A stretch of 53,217 nucleotides of DNA from Dongia_B sp035539075 (GTDB lineage Bacteria; Pseudomonadota; Alphaproteobacteria; Dongiales; Dongiaceae): positions 1-53,217 of the forward strand of contig DATLJB010000187.1 in NCBI GenBank assembly GCA_035539075.1, in the 5' to 3' direction. The notes beneath the pieces are model-generated. The model did no database searches. It was given only the letters and a program-made list of their open reading frames with translations, and was not told the origin of the DNA. The position numbers and the translations under genes were made by a program. Position 1 is the stretch's first letter. Each line of letters starts with the position of its first letter. This document shows positions 1 to 7,900 of this stretch, piece after piece.

Positions 1-141
1 GAACATCAGCGAGGGCTTTGAGACCGTCGTGATGGTGCTGGATAAGTACAAGGGAGCGCCGGAGAAGATCGGGCCAAAGATTTTCAAGGCACTTGCGTTA
101 CGCAACAGCCTCACGGGTGACGAGCGGCTGACGATGGATGA
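1..141. repeat. Terminal overlap, left copy (circular junction)
   Basis: Bases 1-141 are identical to 53077-53217. The open reading frame at the right end continues in frame through this overlap and stops at 146-148. This fits a circular molecule opened by an assembler, with one k-mer-sized overlap left at the ends. The unit size is then 53,076 bp. A biological terminal repeat is unlikely because the overlap lies inside a gene and no terminase or packaging genes are present. Confidence 0.93.
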
Positions 142-148
142 CATCTGA
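1..148 (+). CDS. C-terminal half of a small unknown protein that spans the circle junction
   Basis: This is the 3' part of the gene that starts at 52931. The complete protein is 97 aa and ends LTMDDI-stop, with TGA at 146-148. The N-terminus (about 30 residues) is basic and Thr/Gly-rich. The rest looks helical, with a core around FCVENRVNISEGFE. I do not recognise the family. It sits divergently from the virB operon, next to a palindrome at 52842-52868, so a transfer regulator is a reasonable guess but unproven. The stop codon overlaps the next start (TGATG at 146-150), which implies translational coupling. Confidence 0.7.
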   Translation, partial: NISEGFETVVMVLDKYKGAPEKIGPKIFKALALRNSLTGDERLTMDDI

Positions 149-438
149 TGCCAGAGCTCCGCTGCCGAATCCCCGAACGCCTGATCGACTTTACGCCGCT
201 GCTGGGCGTCGGCTTGCGTCATCTGGTGGCGTTGGGCGGTCTCGGTGCGGTGGTCGATAAAGAGCCTGTGAAACAGGTTCGCATCAAATATAGCATGGAG
301 GACCAAGTCATCCTCGACCAGCTGATGACCGAGTTTGCGGCGAAGCAACCGCGCGTGATCATTGCCGCGCTCGAATGCGCGAGTCGCTGTCGGCTGGACC
401 CGATACAGGAATCAGCGCGGCCGAAAACCGCTGCCTAG
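148..438 (+). CDS. Small unknown protein coupled to the junction-spanning gene
   Basis: The 96-aa frame starts with ATG at 148, sharing its A with the TGA of the preceding gene. This is typical of translational coupling, and it is the main reason to believe the gene. The N-terminal half has a hydrophobic, Leu/Gly-rich stretch (residues about 15-37). The middle is helical and charged, and the tail is basic. No family is recognised. It may work with the preceding protein, possibly in control of transfer given the adjacent virB promoter region. The last 30 residues look low quality, so the true C-terminus could differ. Confidence 0.5.
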   Translation: MPELRCRIPERLIDFTPLLGVGLRHLVALGGLGAVVDKEPVKQVRIKYSMEDQVILDQLMTEFAAKQPRVIIAALECASRCRLDPIQESARPKTAA

Positions 439-655
439 CACTCTGTTCAAATGCTGGCCGGACGCGTCGCTCGACGCGGCCGACTTCTTTTCGCACCCTA
501 GCCGATAGCGGTAGCCGGCCGCGCCAAGCATCACCGACCCAACATTGTGACCTATTCAGATCCTTCCACCTAAAGCGCGCCGGTTACGAAAACCGCACTT
601 TCCTTAAACGACCGCGCGCGAGTATCGTTGTGTAACAGGGGTGAGGATGGGGGCG

Positions 656-958
656 ATGTCAAAGCTGATATGGATCGGGTTGGCGCTGCTGGGCGTCGCG
701 CTTATTCAGGTGCTGCCGTACGGAACACCTGGCGCTCTGCTGATGCTCTTCGTTGCCTATCTCACCCGCAAGGAGTGGGTGGAATATTTCCGACCTTCCA
801 AGGCCGAACAGCCTAAACCCCAGCCGCAACGGCCACCGCGCTCGTCCAATGAAGTCTATGAGGACTATGTGAAGCAGGCGAACGAGCACAAGATCGGCGC
901 CATGTCCCGCGAGGACTGGGACAAACTGAGGAGACCGTCGCAGGGCTGGGGGGAATGA
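656..958 (+). CDS. Small membrane protein, N-terminal TM hairpin, Pro-rich linker
   Basis: The protein is 100 aa. Residues about 4-22 and 26-40 are strongly hydrophobic and likely form one or two membrane helices. They are followed by a Pro/Gln/Lys-rich linker and a charged helical tail with YEDYVKQANEHKIG. The ATG at 656 is preferred because GAGG and a run of G lie just upstream; in-frame starts at 641 (GTG) and 647 are alternatives. No family is recognised. The 217 bases before it (439-655) contain nothing I can assign. Confidence 0.6.
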   Translation: MSKLIWIGLALLGVALIQVLPYGTPGALLMLFVAYLTRKEWVEYFRPSKAEQPKPQPQRPPRSSNEVYEDYVKQANEHKIGAMSREDWDKLRRPSQGWGE

Positions 959-1020
959 ATGATCCGAGAGGCGAACAACCTATTATACTGCCTGCGGGGA
1001 TTTGTCTCTGGAGCTAAACG

Positions 1021-1224
1021 GTGAAGATTGGCGGCAAGTACCGTGACAAGATCCATGTGACGATCACCGGGCAGGCAGGTGATCCGCCGTCATGTCGGAT
1101 CGATCTTCAGGCGGAAACTGTCCTGACCTATCGGACCTTCAAAGCCAAGCCCGCCGCTGCGCAGTGTCCCCATTGTCGACGCCACGCCAAGATACAAATC
1201 GCTCTCGGCAATTGGAGTTCTTGA
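1021..1224 (+). CDS. Possible small protein with a CPHC motif
   Basis: This 67-aa frame starts with GTG at 1021, preceded by GGAG about 7 bases upstream. It contains three cysteines, including CPHC near residues 49-52, which hints at a metal-binding site but is too little for a zinc-ribbon call. No family is recognised. It could be spurious. It follows 656-958 on the same strand after a 62-base gap. Confidence 0.35.
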   Translation: MKIGGKYRDKIHVTITGQAGDPPSCRIDLQAETVLTYRTFKAKPAAAQCPHCRRHAKIQIALGNWSS

Positions 1225-1295
1225 AGAGCAGGCGCTGCGGAACTAACTCCCTAGGACCACGTTCGCGTGCTGGTCGGCCAACGAGGGGGTGCGTC

Positions 1296-1580
1296 ATGCC
1301 TGGGATACATGGATTCCGGCTGTCGAGTGCTTGGATTGAAACGCCAAGTGATCATTCAATCCACTGCTATTTCAATTCGCCTTCCGGGCGTATCGCCTGC
1401 ATACTGCAGCCGGATGCCGTGGAACTGATGGCGCCGCGCGTCGGCTCTGAAAGCGCCTGGCAGATTATCAGCAGCCTCTGGAGCGACGACCTGACAGCGG
1501 TCGCTGAAGCGAAATATCAGCATAGCCCCCAGCATCCGGTGCTGATCACAGCCGAAGACCTGCGCGCCACACGCCATTAA
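1296..1580 (+). CDS. Small protein resembling DUF1488, paralogue of 2188-2487
   Basis: The protein is 94 aa. The ATG at 1296 follows a good AGGGGG ribosome-binding site. It shares a clear pattern with the minus-strand gene at 2188-2487: RLS-AW-E-P at the start, SIHCYF, a CI-DAV core, WSD-LTA-A, then an I-A-DL ending. The layout of a short beta-rich N-terminus, a central hydrophobic strand and an ITAEDL-like end resembles the DUF1488 family, though I cannot confirm this without a profile search. Function is unknown. The two copies on opposite strands suggest an old duplication with inversion. Confidence 0.6.
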   Translation: MPGIHGFRLSSAWIETPSDHSIHCYFNSPSGRIACILQPDAVELMAPRVGSESAWQIISSLWSDDLTAVAEAKYQHSPQHPVLITAEDLRATRH

Positions 1581-1702
1581 GCGCCATGCGCTGGCGCTTA
1601 TTTGGATAAAATTGCATGCAAAACAGTGTGAGAAAGCGAAGAATATTTAGGAAAAATTAATCCCCGCCATCGTTAATGACGCGTGAGTGTGGGGAAACAA
1701 TT

Positions 1703-2017
1703 ATGCATTGGATGAAATGCTCTCTCACGGGCGACCAACTTGCGGAAGGCGCCCTTATCCAAATCACCAACAACTTTACCTATCTGGTCCTAGATGGGCG
1801 TGCGCCAACAAACGCGATCCTCTTTTACCGCGAGCGCACTGACGGGATGGACTTCTTTGCCTCTCCCTTGGCGGCCGGCCTATTGGAAGACCCCGCGTTG
1901 ATGCGCTTCCACTGGAGACAGTGCGACAAGCCTTGCATGGAAGGCCTGATGGTACTGGCGGGCCAAGGTGATCCCTCGACACTCTTCGGTGGCGATCGGC
2001 AGCTGGTCACCTCCTAG
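1703..2017 (+). CDS. Unknown small protein
   Basis: The protein is 104 aa. ATG at 1703 follows GGGGA about 8 bases upstream; the longer frame from 1676 lacks such a site. The sequence is soluble, with Cys at about 5, 85 and 89, and alternating hydrophobic strands (ALIQITNNFTYLVL). No family is recognised. The AT-rich 120 bases before it probably hold its promoter. It lies between the two DUF1488-like paralogues, so all three may belong to one small accessory cassette. Confidence 0.5.
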   Translation: MHWMKCSLTGDQLAEGALIQITNNFTYLVLDGRAPTNAILFYRERTDGMDFFASPLAAGLLEDPALMRFHWRQCDKPCMEGLMVLAGQGDPSTLFGGDRQLVTS

Positions 2018-2187
2018 GTCTGGCATCAAGGCCTGGCATTGGCGCAAAGGCTCCCGCGCCCGCCAGGCGACCGATGACAAGCCGAAAGCGACTGAGGCGA
2101 TCGCCGATCAATAGTATTGGACAGATCGACCGGCGCAAGCGGCAGCTTGATATTCTGCGGGCATCACATATGCGGCCGCGCCCTAAA

Positions 2188-2487
2188 TCACTCCGGCATC
2201 ATTGCCAGGCTTGTGTGGTGCCCTTCGAGATCACCGGCTGAGATGACGACAAAACCCTCTGGGTTTCTCAAGAGCTTATCTGCGGCGATTGCCGTTAGCT
2301 GGTCACTCCAGCTGCCGGTGATAATTCGCCAACCGACTTCATAGGGCTGGCTACCCGCCATAAATACGACGGCATCATCTTTGATGATGCACGGAACAAT
2401 GCCGTTCGATGACTGGAAATAGCAGTGGATGGAACGATCGAAAGGCACCTCGACCCAAGCATTCGATAAGCGCAGATCGTGAGTCAT
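2188..2487 (-). CDS. DUF1488-like small protein, paralogue of 1296-1580
   Basis: The protein is 99 aa. ATG at 2487 is chosen because homology with the 1296-1580 product starts there and a purine-rich GGAG lies upstream on the minus strand; the longer frame to 2637 adds unrelated sequence. Shared blocks are RLS-AW-E-PFDRSIHCYF, CI-DDAV-MA, W-II-SWSD-LTAIA and VISAGDL. Function is unknown. It faces the other copy across 1703-2017. Confidence 0.6.
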   Translation of the reverse strand: MTHDLRLSNAWVEVPFDRSIHCYFQSSNGIVPCIIKDDAVVFMAGSQPYEVGWRIITGSWSDQLTAIAADKLLRNPEGFVVISAGDLEGHHTSLAMMPE

Positions 2488-2630
2488 CCCGGAATCTCCG
2501 CTAACCCTCTGATTCACAGAAAAACCGCTACCACATTTTGGTTCCCGACCTGAACCGCAATTCGCTTGGACGAGCAAATCGGAGACAGGCGCGGAAGATG
2601 ATCTCAAGGCACGGGGAATTCCGTAGCTCC

Positions 2631-2855
2631 TTACCATAATGCTGGTCCTCTGAGCCCCCGCCAGAGACAGGGAAGAGTCCGCAGGTTTAATCTTTTCGCG
2701 GCCCGATTCCCTTCAATTAAATGTGTATTTTCAGCGAAAGAAGCTGCAGACTGTACATATTGGTCGAATATTCGCAGCGGCCCTTCGTTCTGTTGGCGTG
2801 GGCCATATAAGGCATGGCCTAACAAGATCGTGGTTGCCGAAAGAAGCAATGCCAT
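2631..2855 (-). CDS. Doubtful small frame with N-terminal hydrophobic segment
   Basis: This 74-aa frame opens with a hydrophobic stretch (about residues 2-17) that could be a signal or anchor. The remainder is basic and low in complexity. The region upstream of its ATG lacks a convincing ribosome-binding site. No family is recognised. It is listed only because nothing else covers 2488-2941 apart from intergenic sequence. Confidence 0.22.
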   Translation of the reverse strand: MALLLSATTILLGHALYGPRQQNEGPLRIFDQYVQSAASFAENTHLIEGNRAAKRLNLRTLPCLWRGLRGPALW

Positions 2856-2941
2856 CGGGTTGGGTCAGGGCTGAGACGGAAATGCGCCACAATTAAAGAA
2901 GCGCTTGAGCCGTCTCGGATGATGCGGGGGTGAAGAAGGAA

Positions 2942-3109
2942 ATGAGTCGACGCGAAGATGAGAAGCTGATGCTCGACATCGTGGGCGGCCGAAACAGCAC
3001 GAAGAAGATACCCAAAGACAAGGTGAATTGGCTCACCTTCTTGTCGGCCGGTTTCTGGATCGCCGCGATCGCTGCAATTGGCCTCGTTGCCTACGCCTAT
3101 CAGCGGTAG
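2942..3109 (+). CDS. 55-aa single-pass membrane protein
   Basis: The short gene starts with ATG at 2942 after a strong AAGAAGGAA ribosome-binding site and stops with TAG at 3107-3109. The first half is charged (MSRREDEKLM... KKIPKDKVNW). Residues about 31-52 form a clean transmembrane helix ending in YAYQR. The topology is a cytoplasmic basic N-terminus with a C-terminal anchor. It lies 71 bases upstream of a methyltransferase on the same strand. Function is unknown. Confidence 0.55.
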   Translation: MSRREDEKLMLDIVGGRNSTKKIPKDKVNWLTFLSAGFWIAAIAAIGLVAYAYQR

Positions 3110-3180
3110 GTGCTAAGGAAACCCCGCCTGTGCCCCAACTTCATCTAAAGCTGGGCACCGTGCTAAATCAATCGGTATCC

Positions 3181-4107
3181 ATGAAGCCCCGTATCACCTT
3201 CGGCCTGCGGTTCCGCGCCTGGTGGGAAGGCGTCGAACCTGAGGACTTGCTCAATTCACAGCCAACGGCAACAAAGTCACGGGTCGTTCAAAAAGAGAAG
3301 TCTCTCGTTGCTCCCTTGGAGGAATGGGAGAACGCGCGCATTCGTATCATGCAAACGATCTGGGGAGCCGGACAGAATATGCCCGGCGGCAAAGAACATA
3401 TCTCGGAGCTGGCGAAACCGTTCGGCCTTGATCCCAGCAAGAGCATGATGGTGTTTGGTGCTGGCCTCGGTGGGGCTGTGCGGACGATAGCCACCCAATT
3501 TGGGGTTTGGACGACCGGGTATGAAATGGAAGGTGAGCTTGCCCATGCCGGAAAGCAGCTTTCATTCTCGGTTGGGCTCGATCGCAAAGCGGAAATGCAA
3601 CTCTATGTCCCGACAGACTTTGAAATGTCGCCCAACAGCTATGACTGTATCCTGTCTCCGGAAGCGCTGTATCGCTACAAGAACAAGCAGGACATTCTCG
3701 CCAAATTTCACAAGTGCCTGAAAGCCAAGGGGCAACTCAGCATAACGGATTTCGTGCTCGCGCCCGGCGTCATGCCGGATGACCCGCGTCTGAAGCCTTT
3801 CAAGAATCAGCCGCTGGAATTCTGGCATCTGGAGCAATATGAACGCCGTTTTCGCGAGCTAAGCTTGGATCTTCGCGTGACCGAGGATATCAGCGACAAG
3901 TACCGGCAGATGATTTTGCAAGGTTGGGCAGAGCTCGCACGCGGGGATCCCATCAAAGTAGCCACGGCTCGAGCCTATGTGGCGGAACTTGAAGCCGAGC
4001 TGGCCTATTGGGCAGATCGCCTCAAGGCCTTGGAAAGTGGCGCACTCCAGCTCCTGCGCTTCTATGTTATCAAGAAATCTGAAACCAGATTGATGTCAGA
4101 CTGGTAG
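3181..4107 (+). CDS. Class I SAM-dependent methyltransferase
   Basis: The protein is 308 aa from ATG 3181. The glycine-rich SAM loop VFGAGLGG is at residues 91-98, followed by an acidic strand end (GYEME, about 113-117). YDCILSPEALYRY corresponds to motif II and the KGQLSITDFVL strand to motif III. The N-terminal 90 residues and the helical C-terminus (after about 215) probably form a substrate lid. The layout recalls small-molecule or lipid-type methyltransferases (Methyltransf_11-like), not DNA methyltransferases, because no NPPY/DPPY-type motif is seen. The substrate is unknown. Confidence 0.75.
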   Translation: MKPRITFGLRFRAWWEGVEPEDLLNSQPTATKSRVVQKEKSLVAPLEEWENARIRIMQTIWGAGQNMPGGKEHISELAKPFGLDPSKSMMVFGAGLGGAVRTIATQFGVWTTGYEMEGELAHAGKQLSFSVGLDRKAEMQLYVPTDFEMSPNSYDCILSPEALYRYKNKQDILAKFHKCLKAKGQLSITDFVLAPGVMPDDPRLKPFKNQPLEFWHLEQYERRFRELSLDLRVTEDISDKYRQMILQGWAELARGDPIKVATARAYVAELEAELAYWADRLKALESGALQLLRFYVIKKSETRLMSDW

Positions 4108-4148
4108 CCGTCAGCATTGGCTGCCATGTAAGCAGGAAGACAGGTTGC

Positions 4149-4640
4149 GTGAATATTCAAACGATAATGTCAGAATCATCGAATACCGTGCTCTCCCTGC
4201 GCGGCCAGGTCTTACCGCTCGATAACGTAAGAGCGGTCGTCTTATGCTTTTATCTTGGTACAAAGAATATAGAGCATGTCGCATTGACGACGGCCGCGGC
4301 CCTGTCGCTCTATCGAGCAATCAAGACCTATGTGAGCAAGGGACACTGCCGACTGCCTGGCATTGCCGGTCGCGAGGTCATCGCGAGACGCATGAATGAG
4401 CTGAACAGCCACTACGCAGATATGATCGCCGACGAATTGAAGAGAATAGATGATGACGAAATTGTCGTCACCGAAGTAGACCCCATTCCCGATTCAAGCG
4501 ACCTGCTTCTTCAATCGATCTCACGATCTGCCAGCATCAGGAGTTATCGGCTCGACGTTTTTGCAGTTCATGCGATTGTGGCTGTTCTGGAACTCTGTCT
4601 CGTTGGCTCACTCGCACCGGTGAGTGATTCCAGGCATTGA
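4149..4640 (+). CDS. Unknown protein, possibly PilZ-sized regulator
   Basis: The 163-aa frame starts with GTG at 4149; an internal ATG at 4167 is an alternative. The centre carries AALSLYRAIKTYV and an acidic stretch DELKRIDDDEIVVTEVDPIPD. The C-terminus (about residues 135-155) is hydrophobic and could be membrane-associated. No family is recognised. It follows the methyltransferase by 41 bases on the same strand and may be co-transcribed with it. Confidence 0.45.
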   Translation: MNIQTIMSESSNTVLSLRGQVLPLDNVRAVVLCFYLGTKNIEHVALTTAAALSLYRAIKTYVSKGHCRLPGIAGREVIARRMNELNSHYADMIADELKRIDDDEIVVTEVDPIPDSSDLLLQSISRSASIRSYRLDVFAVHAIVAVLELCLVGSLAPVSDSRH

Positions 4641-4731
4641 ACGCTGCCTATGGACGGATCAAGCGCTAAATCGGCCAGCTCCCAGAACGAATCTGTTACG
4701 TTATCCGCCAGCTACCGGAGAGACGCATCGT

Positions 4732-4851
4732 ATGCCGCAGTGCTGCGACGTGATGCACGCGCTGATGACGGCGGGCGATGAAGTGCTATCAACCCCGCCT
4801 AAGGGCAAAGGCAACACACTCAAGATCCGCTATAAGCTTCCGAGACGATAA
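4732..4851 (+). CDS. Possible 39-aa basic peptide
   Basis: A short frame from ATG 4732 ends KIRYKLPRR-stop at 4851. GGAGAGA lies about 11 bases upstream. The second half has a strand-like pattern, with a PPKGKG turn between two short segments. No family is recognised. The call is weak and rests on the ribosome-binding site and balanced composition. Confidence 0.3.
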   Translation: MPQCCDVMHALMTAGDEVLSTPPKGKGNTLKIRYKLPRR

Positions 4852-4863
4852 CACCGCCGCCGT

Positions 4864-4878
4864 TCGCCCTTCGGGCGA
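4864..4878. terminator. Short hairpin between convergent transcripts
   Basis: TCGCCC and GGGCGA form a 6-bp stem with a 3-base loop. It lies between the plus-strand small genes and the end of the minus-strand relaxase gene. There is no T-run, so it is only a possible weak bidirectional terminator. Confidence 0.3.
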
Positions 4879-4919
4879 CCAAGCGGGCGCACCGGAGTTC
4901 ACCAAGATAGATCCGATCC

Positions 4920-7900
4920 TTATCGCTCGATGTCCTTGTCCCGGTCGCGCCGCCGCGCCGGACCGTAATTGAGCTGCGGGTTCATGCGCCTCACCACGCG
5001 AATTTCCTCCTGCGCCTTCGGCGGATAGGCCTTTATCTGCCGTTCGGTAAGCTGCTGCGTGTGGACCGCCAAAGCCTCTCGAGCTGCTGCCGCGCGCATG
5101 GGGTCGGTCGCCTTGGCGGCGTGGATCTCGCGGAGGTCACGCGCAATCAGCTGACGCAACTCCTGCGAGCCGGGCTTTTGACGTGGCGCCGTAATCCGCT
5201 CGGACCAATGCGGCTCGGCCTTGGCCGGCGTGGCTGCCGCGGGCTTGTCCGCTGCCGGCGTACCGGGTGCGTTCGGCGTCTCGGCCGGCACGCGCCCGCG
5301 CCCGCGAATCCGATCCCACCAGCTGGTGCGCGGCGTGCCTGCCTCCGCTGGTGCCTGCGGAGTGGGCTCCGGTCCGCGAGGCTGCGGTGTCTGCGTCATG
5401 CCCGGCATGGCCCCGAAACGATCTGCGGCACGGCGCGCGATATTCCGGCTGAACTCTCGGCCGCGTGCGATCTGCCGATCGCCGGCAATCCTCCGGGCTG
5501 ATCGTTCCGCCTGGGCGACGGCCTTTGCCACCAGGGGCGCGCGTGGCGTTGCCACACTCAGCCGGCGCGCGGCTTCCGTGCGCCAGGCCTTCGAGATCTG
5601 CGCCTCGCGCGGCTCGAAGGTCGAAACCCGCTCACCCGCTCGACCGGTGCCGAATACCTCTGGGCGGTTATTGACCGCCCAAACCGCAAGGCCGGCCTTT
5701 TCCGCGTACATCTCAAGGAAGCGTTGCCGCGCCTCGGTCGGATCGGCATAAGCCCGGAATGTCTTGTGGAGGGCGAGCTGTGCGCGTGCCGTCAATGCCG
5801 GCATTTCGATAGGGTTGGGAGCGTGTTGGCTTGGCTGCAGGGTTGCTTGCGCGCGGTGCTGAACCTGCTGGCGGAACGCCTGCCAGGTCTTAGACAAGCG
5901 TGTGCCCTGCTCCGCAACCCACTGGCGGCGCCGGTCGGCCCATGTCCGGCTATCCATGGTCCGCTCGGTAGTCGAAGCCTCTATGCCGTGCATTTCAGCA
6001 AAGCGCGCGGCCGGCGCCGGTGCTGCTTCGCGGAGATAATCGATTGTCGTTTCGGCGCGCTCGGCCTTGCCGGCGATCTTCGCGACCTGGCTTGGGCTGG
6101 CGGCGTCACCCGTCGCGGCAAAAAGCGCCGTCGTGTCACGGTGACGGCTCATGGCGACACCAAGCAAATGCTTGTTCATGCCGAGGGAGGCCAGCACGAA
6201 CGAGCGATCGACGGTAACACCCTGCGCCTTATGGGTGGTGACGGCATAGCCGGGGGCATAGCCGTCAAACTCATCGGGACTGAAAGTGAAGGTCTGCCCG
6301 CCGTCGAGCGTGACCGTAAAAGCGATCTCACCGTCAGAAGCGCGCGCCGTGCTACTGATCGTGCCAAGCGTGCCATTGCGAACGCCAACCGCGTCTTGGC
6401 TGGCGCCAAAGCGATGCGTGCGGCGGAAGAGAATACGATCGCCGGTCATGAACGTTCGGGCGCCCTCTTCTGTGACGGTCGCGATCTCTTCTCCCTGCAG
6501 GACTCCGATTATCTTCAGACCCTCGCGGATGCGGGCATTGAGATCGGCCGCGTCTTCGTTTGTGTGGGTGAGCACGATCCGCGATAGATCCGGCGCCGAT
6601 TGGTAGTCAGCCAACCACGCGGCGGCGAGATCCCGTTTGGCGCCGCTGCGCAGATCCAGGCCGTAACGATCTTCGGGCAGCAAGCTCTTTTCGATATCCA
6701 AGATGCCGATGCTTTCGGCATGGCCGGCGGCCTTCTCCACGGCCTGCCTGCGCGACATATTTTCTGTGACAAGAATGTCCGCCGCTAGATGCTCGCCATT
6801 GATGGCAAACCGCGCCAGCCAGGGCTTATAACCCTCGATGTCTGCGGCGATGGTTGCCGCTGCGCTGTCACGGTCCTCTTTAAATTCGTAAAATAGCGTC
6901 GCGAGCGGATCGTTCGATTGTTCCTTGATGAGACGGAATGCGGCGCCTGCCGCGCGGCGGGCCTCTACGTAGTCGATGATCGTATTTATCCGCCGCTCAT
7001 CTTCGGGCGTGATCTCATGTTCGGTCTTGAGCTTACCTAGGGTCTCGGCTCGGTCGGCATTTATGCGGGCGTGAATAGCGCCCGCTTCGTCATAAGCCGT
7101 GATCGCCCGATCGGCCGGCCCGCGCGAAATATCCTTGGTGGCGGCGCGCATCCATTCGACGCGCTGCCGGCGGACATCTTCAAGGGTGACGCCTTCAGTC
7201 GATTGGAAGATGGCGCGGAACGCGCCGCCGATTTCGATCGGCTGGATCTGCTCGGGGTCGCCGACCAGGATGATTTTGGCGCCGGTCCCTTCGACGGCGT
7301 CCAGAAGGCGAGCCATCTGCGCCGAACCGATCATGCCGGCTTCGTCGATCACCAAAACTGTGTTGGTGTCAAGCGGCGCGAAACGCTGTGTGTCGGTCGC
7401 CCAAGCGCGGGCATAGTCGGCTGCCTCCTGGCTGAGCTGGCCTGTCATCAGCTCGTCGCGCCAAGCCTGCAGAATCGCCGTACTCTCGGCATTATCCGCG
7501 CGCTCGATCTCCCGTTCCAGGTGACGGGCAAAGCGGGTTACAGCTGCATCTGTCATCTCGCCGGTCGTAGCGAGCGGGTGCAAATCTTCCTGCTCATCGA
7601 TGCGCAGGAGCAAAGCGGCGATTGTGCTGCTCTTGATGCCTGACTGCGCAAGGTTGTCGGCCGCGATACCGGCGAGGGCGGCGCCGCGCACCTGGTAGCC
7701 CGCCCCTTCCCATGCCATGCGGGCGGCTGTCAGCATTGTGGTCTTGCCGGTACCGGGAAGGCCTACCACGGCGCGGAGGCCTCCGGCCTCGGTGATGTGC
7801 TGCGCTGCCTCTTTCTGCTCGTCTGAGAGCTGATGTCCGGCTTGCGCCTCATATTGGGCAACGGCTGCTTTGAAGGCGCCAGATTCAACATCATGGCTGG

